A stretch of DNA of 20,864 nucleotides from Ruminimicrobiellum sp045223915 (lineage in GTDB: Bacteria > Elusimicrobiota > Endomicrobiia > Endomicrobiales > Endomicrobiaceae). The number at the start of each line of letters is the position of its first letter. The first letter of the stretch is position 1. The notes beneath the pieces were generated by a model. It saw nothing but the letters and a program-made list of their open reading frames with translations, did no database searches and was not told where the DNA came from. Location of the stretch: assembly GCA_045223915.1 (NCBI GenBank), contig JBGUZU010000012.1:1-20864 (forward strand), read 5' to 3'. Positions 1 through 6,875 of the stretch are shown here, piece by piece. Made by a program: the position numbers and the translations under genes.

Positions 1-85
1 TCCATTTATGTACACCGCAGTCGGCAAATGCTTTATTCTAAGCAAAAACTTGAAAACTCTTTGTGTGCAACCAACAACTTTCCAT
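1..85. repeat. Partial copy of the dispersed stem-loop element at the left window edge
   Basis: These 85 bases are identical to the last 85 bases of the window (20780-20864). Bases 3-63 are also identical to part of the internal copy near 12393-12453. Only the loop end and one stem arm (GGCAAATGC at 23-31, continuing to AAAACT at 53-58) are present; the other arm would lie left of base 1. The simplest reading is a contig cut inside a dispersed repeat. Confidence 0.9.
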
Positions 86-114
86 ACCTCTATACTTCCA
101 TACATCCATACCTC
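83..114. repeat. Octamer array, four phased units
   Basis: Four adjoining 8-base units read CATACCTC, TATACTTC, CATACATC and CATACCTC on the plus strand. On the minus strand each starts GA and ends in ATG or ATA (GADGNATR type). It overlaps the last bases of the terminal repeat and lies about 95 bases upstream of the first gene. Confidence 0.85.
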
Positions 115-148
115 AATTTTGTCATTGCCGTTAATTACTAATTTCTAA

Positions 149-177
149 TTGCCTTAATAATAAATATTTAATATAAT
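149..177 (+). promoter_or_regulatory. Probable sigma-70 type promoter for the citrate-synthase-like gene
   Basis: TTGCCT at 149-154 and a perfect TATAAT at 172-177 are separated by 17 bases, which is ideal spacing. The gene's ribosome site (AAGGGGG, 194-200) and ATG at 210 follow. In a sequence this AT-rich, TATAAT alone is weak evidence; the matching -35 box and spacing raise it. Confidence 0.5.
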
Positions 178-209
178 ATAGTTTCACTTTAATAAGGGGG
201 TAAAATATA

Positions 210-1580
210 ATGTTAGTGTACAACAAAGAGAAAAAAATGCTTGAACCTGAAGAATATAAATTCGAACTTCAGGATGTCAAGGAGCCCAACTTATTAAGAG
301 AAACATTTTCTTATTCGGATATTCCGAAAATCGCTTTTAATAATACAGTTGTTCCGATGAATCCTCCGGAACACATTTGGATGACCGATACAACATTCAG
401 AGACGGTCAACAGGCTTTTCCGCCTTTTACCGTAGATCAAATTTCTCATTTATTTGATTTAATGCATCGTTTGGGCGGTCCTAACGGTATGATAAGACAA
501 ACCGAATTTTTCTTGTATTCCGACAAAGATAAAGAAGCCGTAAGAAAATGTCAGGAAAAAGGTTACGAATTTCCTCAAATTACTTCTTGGATAAGAGCAA
601 ACAAAAACGATTTCAAGTTAGTAAAAGAAATGGGAATAAAAGAAACCGGAATTTTAACTTCCTGTTCCGATTATCATATATTTTTAAAATTAAAGAAAAC
701 AAGAAGAGAAGCTCTCGATATGTATTTGGATATCGTAAGAGCAGCTTTGGAAGAAGGTATCGTTCCCAGATGTCATTTCGAAGATATTACAAGAGCCGAT
801 TTTTACGGTTTTGTTATACCTTTTGCCAAAGAGTTAATGAAACTTTCAAAACAGGCAAAAATGCCGGTAAAAATAAGAGCTTGCGACACATTGGGTTTCG
901 GAGTTGCATATCCGGGTGTTGCTTTACCGAGAAATGTTAACGGTATAATGTACGGATTAAATCACCATGCGGGAGTTCCTTCGGAATGGCTCGAATGGCA
1001 CGGACATAACGATTTCTACAGAGCATTAACAAATTCCACATTTGCTTGGCTCTACGGATGTTCCGGAATTAACGGAACATTGCTCGGAATAGGGGAAAGA
1101 ACAGGAAATACTCCTATAGAAGCATTAGCCATAGAATATGTTGCTTTCAGAGGCGACCATAACGGTATGGACTTATCCGCAATAACGGAAATAGCAAAAT
1201 ATTTCAAACAAGAATTGAAATACGATATTCCTAATATGCAACCGTTTGTAGGTGCACATTTTAATTCCACAAGAGCCGGAATTCATGCAGACGGATTGTT
1301 AAAAGAACAGGAAATTTATAATGTATTTGATACAAAAGCTATATTGAACAGACCTCCTGAAGTTGCAATAACCGACAGAGCAGGCCTTGCAGGTATTGCT
1401 TATTGGATAAACACACAACATCCTAACTTTAAAGATAACGATAAAAAGTTGGACAAAAACAATCCGGGTGTTGTAAAAATAAAAGAGTATATCGACGAAC
1501 TTTTTAAAGGTGACAGAAGAAATCCTTTAACAAAAGAAGAACTTAACTCGTTGGTAGAAAAATACATCATTAACGGCTAA
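210..1580 (+). CDS. DRE-TIM metallolyase, probable Re-citrate synthase
   Basis: This 456-residue protein belongs to the DRE-TIM metallolyases (isopropylmalate, homocitrate and Re-citrate synthases), which condense acetyl-CoA with a 2-oxoacid. The signature DTTFRDGQQ lies at residues 60-68, with D65 as expected metal ligand, and the HGHND motif at 264-268 supplies the two histidine ligands. The size, about 450 residues with no leucine-type regulatory C-terminal domain, and phrases such as TDTTFRDGQQA and ERTGNTP fit the group that includes Clostridium kluyveri Re-citrate synthase. That enzyme makes citrate from oxaloacetate in anaerobes lacking the usual Si-enzyme and feeds 2-oxoglutarate/glutamate synthesis. 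The ATG at 210 has a strong AAGGGGG site nine bases upstream; a second ATG follows at codon 10. The stop runs directly into a hairpin. Family membership is near certain. The Re-citrate assignment is from memory of the subgroup, and isopropylmalate or homocitrate synthase remains possible. Confidence 0.8.
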   Translation: MLVYNKEKKMLEPEEYKFELQDVKEPNLLRETFSYSDIPKIAFNNTVVPMNPPEHIWMTDTTFRDGQQAFPPFTVDQISHLFDLMHRLGGPNGMIRQTEFFLYSDKDKEAVRKCQEKGYEFPQITSWIRANKNDFKLVKEMGIKETGILTSCSDYHIFLKLKKTRREALDMYLDIVRAALEEGIVPRCHFEDITRADFYGFVIPFAKELMKLSKQAKMPVKIRACDTLGFGVAYPGVALPRNVNGIMYGLNHHAGVPSEWLEWHGHNDFYRALTNSTFAWLYGCSGINGTLLGIGERTGNTPIEALAIEYVAFRGDHNGMDLSAITEIAKYFKQELKYDIPNMQPFVGAHFNSTRAGIHADGLLKEQEIYNVFDTKAILNRPPEVAITDRAGLAGIAYWINTQHPNFKDNDKKLDKNNPGVVKIKEYIDELFKGDRRNPLTKEELNSLVEKYIING

Positions 1581-1602
1581 AATTTTTGCTTCGCAAAATT
1601 TT
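1579..1602 (+). terminator. A/T-rich hairpin at the stop codon, weak terminator
   Basis: TTTTGC and GCAAAA pair around a TTC loop, with outer AAAA/TTTT pairing and one bulge. It begins inside the TAA stop codon, ends in only four T and continues into GAGG and an octamer array. It is one of about nine similar hairpins in the window, so it may be part of a repeat rather than a dedicated terminator. Confidence 0.55.
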
Positions 1603-1724
1603 GAGGTATAGAAGAATAGAAGCATAGAGGAATAGAAAAAACGACAAGATGGAATTGCATTATCCGTCTTGTCGTTGCCGTTTCCATGCATCCATACATC
1701 CATACATCTATGCATCCATACCTC
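1603..1724. repeat. Inverted octamer arrays around a 13-bp stem-loop
   Basis: Four octamers (GAGGTATA, GAAGAATA, GAAGCATA, GAGGAATA) fill 1603-1634. Five opposite-facing octamers (CATGCATC, CATACATC twice, TATGCATC, CATACCTC) fill 1685-1724. Between them 1640-1652 and 1664-1676 pair over 13 positions (AACGACAAGATGG with its complement, one G-T pair) around an 11-base loop. The whole is a large imperfect palindrome between two converging genes and could stop transcription from both sides. The right array contains the DUF192 stop codon. Confidence 0.85.
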
Positions 1725-2013
1725 TCTCGTTCTTTATTTCCAACATTTGGCAAGTATTTTTAACAGGCAATATAAACCTGAAAGGTTTTACATTGATGTA
1801 CTTTTTTACTACATTAAAATCTTTATCCAAACAATAAACATCTATATTGTATCTCATAAAACAAGTGTGTATAGAATTACATTTTTTGATAAGCAAATTA
1901 AAAGATTTTTGCTCAGGCACAAACATCAAACCTTTAAATCTTTCCATAAAAGATTCGGCGACATAAACATCTTTATATTCGGTATTATCTACAACTAAAT
2001 TTATTTTTTTCAA
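1708..2013 (-). CDS. DUF192 (UPF0127) family protein
   Basis: This short 101-residue protein matches DUF192: SFMERFKGLM near residues 21-30, a central HTCFMRYNIDVYCLD stretch, and a closing KPFRFILPVKNTCQMLEI segment. The family forms a small beta-rich fold and its biochemical role is unknown. No signal peptide is visible, although many relatives are exported. The start is unusual: no ATG precedes residue 23, but a TTG at 2011-2013 has a GGAG site six bases upstream (2020-2023), so I take TTG. That GGAG is the junction of the neighbouring octamer array. The last residues (RGMDA) and the TAG stop are encoded by the next octamer array, so the natural end may have been replaced by repeat sequence. 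It lies 32 bases downstream of lipA and is probably cotranscribed. Confidence 0.8.
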   Translation of the reverse strand: MKKINLVVDNTEYKDVYVAESFMERFKGLMFVPEQKSFNLLIKKCNSIHTCFMRYNIDVYCLDKDFNVVKKYINVKPFRFILPVKNTCQMLEIKNERGMDA

Positions 2014-2022
2014 AAATTACTC

Positions 2023-2075
2023 CATACCTCTATACTTCTATCCCTCTATCCCTCAAAATTGCCGAAGGCAATTTT
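2023..2075 (-). repeat. Octamer array plus hairpin at the lipA 3' end
   Basis: Four octamers (plus strand CATACCTC, TATACTTC, TATCCCTC, TATCCCTC) occupy 2023-2054 and abut a 9-bp hairpin at 2055-2075. In the lipA direction the hairpin reads AAAATTGCC, TTC loop, GGCAATTTT and then GAGG. Hairpin and first octamer are inside the lipA reading frame. The other end of the array supplies the DUF192 ribosome site. Confidence 0.9.
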
Positions 2076-2885
2076 ATAAGTACTTTCCGCAAAATATGAG
2101 CTTCTTACATATTTGCCGGACACACAAGTTTTTATACCGGTTTCCAAAGCTTTTTGTTTCAAATATTCAAATTCTTCGTCGGTATATTCTTTTACCATTT
2201 CGGCATTATCTTTTAACGGTTTTAAATATTGACCTATTGTTAAAATATCACAATCTATTTTTTTTAAATCTTTAAAAAGTTCTAAAAGTTGCGGTTCCGT
2301 TTCGCCAAGTCCCAACATTATTCCCGTTTTTGTAATAAAACCTTTTTGTTTTGCATAACTTAGAACATCTAAAGATCTGTTATAATCAGCCCATTTTCTA
2401 AACTTATATAAAGAGGGGACTGTTTCTACATTATGTCCGAAAACATCCGGTTTTGAAGATAATACAATATCTATGCTTTTTGTATCACCTTTAAAATCGG
2501 GAACCAATAACTCTATTTTTATATCTCTTATTTCTTTTCTTATAACATTAACTACATTTTTAAAGTGTTCCGCGCCGCCGTCGGGTAAATCGTCTCTTGT
2601 TACGGAAGTTATAACGACATATTTTAAGCCCAAATTCCTTATTGTGTTTGCCAATTTTAAAGGTTCGTCTTTATCTATATCCAACGGCTTGCCGTGTGTT
2701 GTAGCACAAAAAGCACAATTTCTCGAGCAAACATCACCCAATATCATAAAAGTTGCTGTTTTATGTTTAAAGCATTCACCTATATTCGGACATTTAGCGG
2801 CTTGGCATACGGTATGAAGTCCGCTTTGTTTAAAGCTTTTCTTCAATAAATCCAAATCCGCCAAACTTATTCTCTTCTTTTCCAC
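2046..2885 (-). CDS. lipA: Lipoyl synthase
   Basis: This radical SAM enzyme inserts two sulfurs into the octanoyl group on carrier domains of 2-oxoacid dehydrogenases or glycine cleavage H protein. Both iron-sulfur sites are visible: the auxiliary-cluster motif C27-x4-C32-x5-C38 (CQAAKCPNIGEC) and the SAM-cluster motif C53-x3-C57-x2-C60. The conserved RSSY, whose serine binds the auxiliary cluster, is at 261-264. At 279 residues it is near normal length with a short N-terminus. The start is a GTG (2883-2885) with a strong GGAGGA site seven bases upstream. The last nine residues (IAFGNFEG and the residue before) are encoded by a hairpin plus an octamer, and the TAG lies in the array; this tail is unlikely to be ancestral. 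No lipB or lplA lies in the window. DUF192 follows on the same strand. Confidence 0.96.
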   Translation of the reverse strand: MEKKRISLADLDLLKKSFKQSGLHTVCQAAKCPNIGECFKHKTATFMILGDVCSRNCAFCATTHGKPLDIDKDEPLKLANTIRNLGLKYVVITSVTRDDLPDGGAEHFKNVVNVIRKEIRDIKIELLVPDFKGDTKSIDIVLSSKPDVFGHNVETVPSLYKFRKWADYNRSLDVLSYAKQKGFITKTGIMLGLGETEPQLLELFKDLKKIDCDILTIGQYLKPLKDNAEMVKEYTDEEFEYLKQKALETGIKTCVSGKYVRSSYFAESTYKIAFGNFEG

Positions 2886-2899
2886 AAAAAAATCCTCCG

Positions 2900-3041
2900 A
2901 ATTTTTGAGGTATGGAGGTATGGATGAACAGATGTATAGAAAAAAAATTCTTATTCTTTTTCTATTAATTCTATACCTCTATTTTTCCATCCTTCCAGCC
3001 TTCTATACATCTATCCCTCAAAATTTGCCTTCGGCAAATTT
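2900..3041. repeat. Inverted octamer arrays with a terminal hairpin upstream of lipA
   Basis: Four octamers (GAGGTATG twice, GATGAACA, GATGTATA) run 2907-2938. Six opposite-facing ones (TATACCTC, TATTTTTC, CATCCTTC, CAGCCTTC, TATACATC, TATCCCTC) run 2972-3019. The right array joins a perfect 9-bp hairpin at 3021-3041 (AAATTTGCC, TTC, GGCAAATTT), which overlaps the stop codon of the phospholipase D-like gene. GAATTTTT (2900-2907 region) can also pair with AAAAATTC near 2944-2951. The unit filling this gap is bounded on both sides by TTTTGAGG or its complement. Confidence 0.88.
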
Positions 3042-5037
3042 ATATTAAATAGTAAATAAACGGTATATCTACTTCTTTCTCATATTTGTCGGATACTTCA
3101 AAATCAGGTTCAAATAAAGTTTCTATCAATTCATTTACTAATTTTTCGTCGTAAAAAGCAACATTAATTTCTCTGTTTTTAAACATACTGAGTTTATTAA
3201 AGTTTGCACTGCCCACACAAGCCCAATTATCATAAACAGCTGCCTTAACATGTGTCATTTTAGGATAAAAATAAACATCTATATCATTTTCTATAAAATA
3301 GTTTGCTATTTTTAAATTCGTTTTGTCGTATATAACCAAATCATTTACACCGGGCAATATAATTTTTACATCCACACCTCTTTGTTTTGCAAGAACAAGT
3401 TCTTCCACCAAAACTTTTTCCGTAAAGTAAGGATTTTCTATATATATTCTTTTTTTTGCTCGTCTTATAGCTTCAAGTTGAGCTTCATAAATTTGATAAT
3501 CCGTTGAATCCGTAAATAGTAACCTTACATTTATCATATCATCGGTAGCTTTATTTATTTTTCTTGTAACTTTTGTAAACAAACTTCTGTAAGCTACGGC
3601 AAAATCACCTCCAAGCCCCGCAAATGACCAGGATTTGTAAAAAAGTTTCACTATAGGTGAAACAACAGGCCCTTCCAAAGATACCATTAAATCGTGCCAT
3701 GTGTATCTGTATTCACTGGCAATATTCATACCGCCTATATATGCTTTCTTTCTGTCCACCAAAAATATTTTTCTGTGGTCGGAAACAAGCCAAGTATCAG
3801 GATGCATTCTGACTTTAATGTCAGAATTTTCCTTCAAAGTATCGATAATATCTTTCGGTTCTTTATAATCTTTTATTATAGGATCTTGATTTGATTTTGA
3901 ATTTGTAAGACTGCCGATATAATCTATTAATACTCTTACATCAACTTTTTTCGAAAGTTCTTTCAAAAGACTTATTATTTCCATAGCAAAAGTATCTGTT
4001 TTAAAAATGTACATTTGTATAAAAACAGAATGAGTTGCTTGTTTTGCCGTCTCTATAAAATCATTAAAAAAGCTTTCACCGTCTATAAGAAGTTTTATAT
4101 TCGCTTTATATTCTTTTGTTCCCAAATCTTCATCTAAAAACTTATTAAAATCATTTATATCCATCATACATTGATCGCAATCATCATCGGGATAAAAACT
4201 TTCCGTTAAAATAGGGGCAAAAGTCATAAGAGAAGATGATGTTGTTGAAAACAATCTGTATCCGGATGTAAAAGGGGATTTTATTATGGGGACGATATGA
4301 TTCTTTACTATAAAAGAGTACAAAAACTTACCGCTTGAAACAAATATGTTGCTGTCATTTTCTTTTTTTTGATAAGGAGGCAAAATCAACGGCATAACAT
4401 AATTCTTTTCCGTATCAACATAAAAATAAACTATATCGGTAATATTTTTGGTTAAAACTAAAAATTTTGTGTTGTCGGGGAAATTGTTTTTTATAATATT
4501 TACAACACTATCTATCGCTTCTTTTGTTTTCTGCTTGTCATATTTTTTTTCTTCTTTTAATTCTTTACTTAATGAAGGTTGTTGAATATTTCCGTCAACA
4601 TTATAAACATTATCCAACTGTATTTCAGCTTCTAACTCCTTTGTAGTTCCTAATTCTGTTTCATATTCATATTTTAATACTGCTCGTTTCTTTTTTATAC
4701 CGTTTTCAACAACCATTTCGTTGATTATCTGTTGATATATTTCGTTTGATAACTGCACTACGGGTTCAATAATATTTTCTTTGTTTTTTGTTTTTTCGGC
4801 ATCCAACTTCAATCTTTTTACTGCATTATTTTTGTATTGTTTGGGTATTCTTAGTGTAAGATAAAGATTTTTTGCACCGAAATCCAAAAAGAGTTTGTTT
4901 TTTATCACAAAAACATTTGAAGGGGTTATCGAATAGTTTGCAATACCGGCCAAATCTATTTGCTCTTTCTGAGAACAAAAGCATACCGATACAAACAAGA
5001 CGGTAAAAAGTAATGATAAGCAGTATTTAAACGACAT
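3040..5037 (-). CDS. Secreted phospholipase D / cardiolipin synthase-like protein
   Basis: This 665-residue protein has two PLD-superfamily halves in its C-terminal part (about 310-650). The first HKD motif, HRKIFLVD followed by IGG, is near residue 421; the second, HVKAAVYD followed by GSANF, is near 596. The segment LLIDGESFFNDFIETAKQA also resembles the start of cardiolipin synthase catalytic domains. Such enzymes move or hydrolyse phosphatidyl groups through a covalent histidine intermediate. Residues 1-22 look like a Sec signal peptide (MSFKY, then a hydrophobic run ending VCFCS), without a good lipobox, so the protein is probably exported. Residues 23-300, rich in Lys, Glu and Asn, match nothing I recognise. 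Classical cardiolipin synthases have membrane helices instead, so a periplasmic lipase or nuclease is equally possible. No clear ribosome site precedes the ATG. Confidence 0.82.
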   Translation of the reverse strand: MSFKYCLSLLFTVLFVSVCFCSQKEQIDLAGIANYSITPSNVFVIKNKLFLDFGAKNLYLTLRIPKQYKNNAVKRLKLDAEKTKNKENIIEPVVQLSNEIYQQIINEMVVENGIKKKRAVLKYEYETELGTTKELEAEIQLDNVYNVDGNIQQPSLSKELKEEKKYDKQKTKEAIDSVVNIIKNNFPDNTKFLVLTKNITDIVYFYVDTEKNYVMPLILPPYQKKENDSNIFVSSGKFLYSFIVKNHIVPIIKSPFTSGYRLFSTTSSSLMTFAPILTESFYPDDDCDQCMMDINDFNKFLDEDLGTKEYKANIKLLIDGESFFNDFIETAKQATHSVFIQMYIFKTDTFAMEIISLLKELSKKVDVRVLIDYIGSLTNSKSNQDPIIKDYKEPKDIIDTLKENSDIKVRMHPDTWLVSDHRKIFLVDRKKAYIGGMNIASEYRYTWHDLMVSLEGPVVSPIVKLFYKSWSFAGLGGDFAVAYRSLFTKVTRKINKATDDMINVRLLFTDSTDYQIYEAQLEAIRRAKKRIYIENPYFTEKVLVEELVLAKQRGVDVKIILPGVNDLVIYDKTNLKIANYFIENDIDVYFYPKMTHVKAAVYDNWACVGSANFNKLSMFKNREINVAFYDEKLVNELIETLFEPDFEVSDKYEKEVDIPFIYYLI

Positions 5038-5052
5038 GTTAATTTAGTTTAT

Positions 5053-5125
5053 GGGGTTATCGGGTTATAAGGTTATTGGTTGTTTCTTTGTCATTAAACC
5101 TATAACCCTATAACCTTATAACCTT
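5053..5125. repeat. Inverted octamer repeat of the GGTTAT type
   Basis: GGGGTTAT, CGGGTTAT and AAGGTTAT (5053-5076) face ATAACCCT, ATAACCTT and ATAACCTT (5102-5125). They can form a stem of roughly 24 bases around about 25 loop bases. The structure lies between purH and the phospholipase D-like gene, both on the minus strand, and could end the purH transcript although it has no T-run. Confidence 0.85.
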
Positions 5126-5132
5126 GCCGTTA

Positions 5133-6686
5133 TTAATGTTTAAAATGTCTCATAGATGTAAATATCATTGCAATGTTTTTCTCATTGCACAAATCTATAG
5201 AAAGATTATCTCTTATAGATCCTCCCGGTTGAATAATTGCGGTAACATTTTCTTTTGCTGCACCTTCTACAACATCGGGGAACGGGAAAAATGCATCGGA
5301 AGCAAGTACCAACGGATATTTATTTTCATCTATTTCGAATTTTGCTTCTTTCATTTTCTTTATTGCTATATTTAAAGAATCTATTCTGCTCATTTGTCCT
5401 GCACCGACACCAACGGTTTGTTTGCCTCTGACAAGAATTATTGCGTTTGATTTTACATGCTTACAAATCTTCCATGCAAATTCCAAAGATTCTCTTTCTT
5501 CTTTAGTAGGTTCTCTCTTTGTTATTGTTTTTGTTTCGTTTAACAACTGTTCATCTCTGTCTTGAACAAGCATACCGTCTGCCATCATTCTGTATTCCGT
5601 GGACGGTTTCTTTACATATTGGTTGGGTTGTCTTAAAATTCTTATATTTTTCTTTGTCATAAGAACATCCAAAGCATCCTGACAATAATCGGGAGCAATA
5701 ACACATTCAACAAAAAGTTTTGCTATTTCTTCTGCTACTGCTTTATCTACAACCATATTAAAAGCAAGAATTCCGCCGAATGCACTTACAGGGTCACAAG
5801 CAAGAGCTTTCAAATATGCATCTTTAACATCTTTTCCTTCAGCACATCCGCAAGGATTGTTATGCTTAATTATTGCACAAGCCGGATTGTCAAATTCGTG
5901 AACAAGTCTCCAGGAAGCTTCCAAATCCAAATAATTGTTATAAGAAAGCTCTTTACCGTGCAATTGTTTTGCGGCAATTGCCGCACAAGAATTTTCTTCG
6001 TTACCGAAACTGTATAATGCTGCTCTTTGATGAGGATTTTCACCGTATCTTAAAGAAGCAAGTTTTTTTAACGGAATTGCCTGTTGTGAAGGAAAATCTT
6101 CATAAGATAAATAATTTGAAATTAACGAATCGTAATATGCGGTATGTCTGAATGCTGTTCCGGCAAGTTTAAGTCTTAACTCATTATTTACGGTTTTGTT
6201 CTTTAAATTCTCTATTATTACGGAATAATCGGCAGGGGAACAAACTATTAAAACATCTTTATAATTTTTTGCGGCTGCTCTTATAAGAGTTACTCCGCCG
6301 ATATCTATATTTTCGATAATATCCTGAGATATGTTTTTGTCCGCGGGTTTTGCTATTTTTTTCGCAGTTTCCTCAAAAGGATACAAATTAACCGCTACTA
6401 TATCTATTGTATTGATTCCGAGTTTTTTTAATTCTTCCATGTGTTTTGGAATATCTCTTCTTGCAAGTATTCCGCCGTGAATTTTAGGATTTAATGTTTT
6501 TACTCTGCCGTCGAGCATTTCAGGAAATCCCGTAACATCGGATATTTCTTTACATTCTATTGAATTTTCTTTTAATTTTTTTGCGGTTCCTCCGCTGGAG
6601 ATAATATCATAACCTAAAGATTTTAACTCTTTAGCAAATTCTACTATTCCCGTTTTGTCACAAACACTTAACAATGCTGTTGCCAT
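5133..6686 (-). CDS. purH: Bifunctional AICAR transformylase / IMP cyclohydrolase
   Basis: PurH carries out the last two steps of purine synthesis: formylation of AICAR by 10-formyl-tetrahydrofolate, then ring closure to IMP. The 517-residue length is standard. The N-terminal IMP cyclohydrolase (MGS-like) domain starts MATALLSVCDKTGIVEFAKEL with SSGGTAK and DGRVKTLNPKIHGG. The transformylase domain has SLRYGENPHQ and the catalytic K-H pair in KHNNPCG near residue 274. The C-terminal RHFKH ending is typical, so the gene is complete. AAGGAGAT lies eight bases before the ATG. No other pur gene is nearby, and a repeat-filled gap separates it from each neighbour, so it probably has its own transcript. 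Confidence 0.97.
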   Translation of the reverse strand: MATALLSVCDKTGIVEFAKELKSLGYDIISSGGTAKKLKENSIECKEISDVTGFPEMLDGRVKTLNPKIHGGILARRDIPKHMEELKKLGINTIDIVAVNLYPFEETAKKIAKPADKNISQDIIENIDIGGVTLIRAAAKNYKDVLIVCSPADYSVIIENLKNKTVNNELRLKLAGTAFRHTAYYDSLISNYLSYEDFPSQQAIPLKKLASLRYGENPHQRAALYSFGNEENSCAAIAAKQLHGKELSYNNYLDLEASWRLVHEFDNPACAIIKHNNPCGCAEGKDVKDAYLKALACDPVSAFGGILAFNMVVDKAVAEEIAKLFVECVIAPDYCQDALDVLMTKKNIRILRQPNQYVKKPSTEYRMMADGMLVQDRDEQLLNETKTITKREPTKEERESLEFAWKICKHVKSNAIILVRGKQTVGVGAGQMSRIDSLNIAIKKMKEAKFEIDENKYPLVLASDAFFPFPDVVEGAAKENVTAIIQPGGSIRDNLSIDLCNEKNIAMIFTSMRHFKH

Positions 6687-6736
6687 TTTTAATCTCCTTA
6701 TATATATTTAAAAAATTTTAAATTATAAAATTTTTT

Positions 6737-6868
6737 AGCTTATAGTTTATAGTTTATAGCTTATGGTTTTAGGTAAAATTTTGCGAAACAAAATTTTCTA
6801 ATAGATATCAAAAATTTACTTTGTAAATTTTTACAATAAACTTTAAGCTTTAAGCCTTAAGCTATCAG
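6737..6868. repeat. Heptamer arrays flanking two A/T hairpins
   Basis: Four 7-base units (AGCTTAT, AGTTTAT twice, AGCTTAT) fill 6737-6764. Two hairpins follow: 6775-6797 (AAAATTTTG with its complement, loop CGAAA) and 6810-6832 (10-bp stem, loop TTT). A second set of four heptamers (CTTTAAG twice, CCTTAAG, CTATCAG) fills 6841-6868 and ends eight bases from the recX stop. Seven- and eight-base periods are not coding periods. The block fills the gap between recX and purH. Confidence 0.88.
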
Positions 6869-6875
6869 CTGCTAT

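Noticed and set aside
548..940. A 130-codon open frame inside the citrate-synthase-like gene
   Set aside because: It is a +2 shadow of a gene with clear catalytic motifs; the translation is low-complexity and rich in Arg, Lys and Phe.
1649..1998. Two plus-strand open frames over the DUF192 gene
   Set aside because: They lie opposite a recognisable DUF192 protein and begin in octamer repeats; no family features are seen.
2907..3019. CRISPR array
   Set aside because: Units are 8 bases, adjoin without spacers and are degenerate; no cas gene is present.
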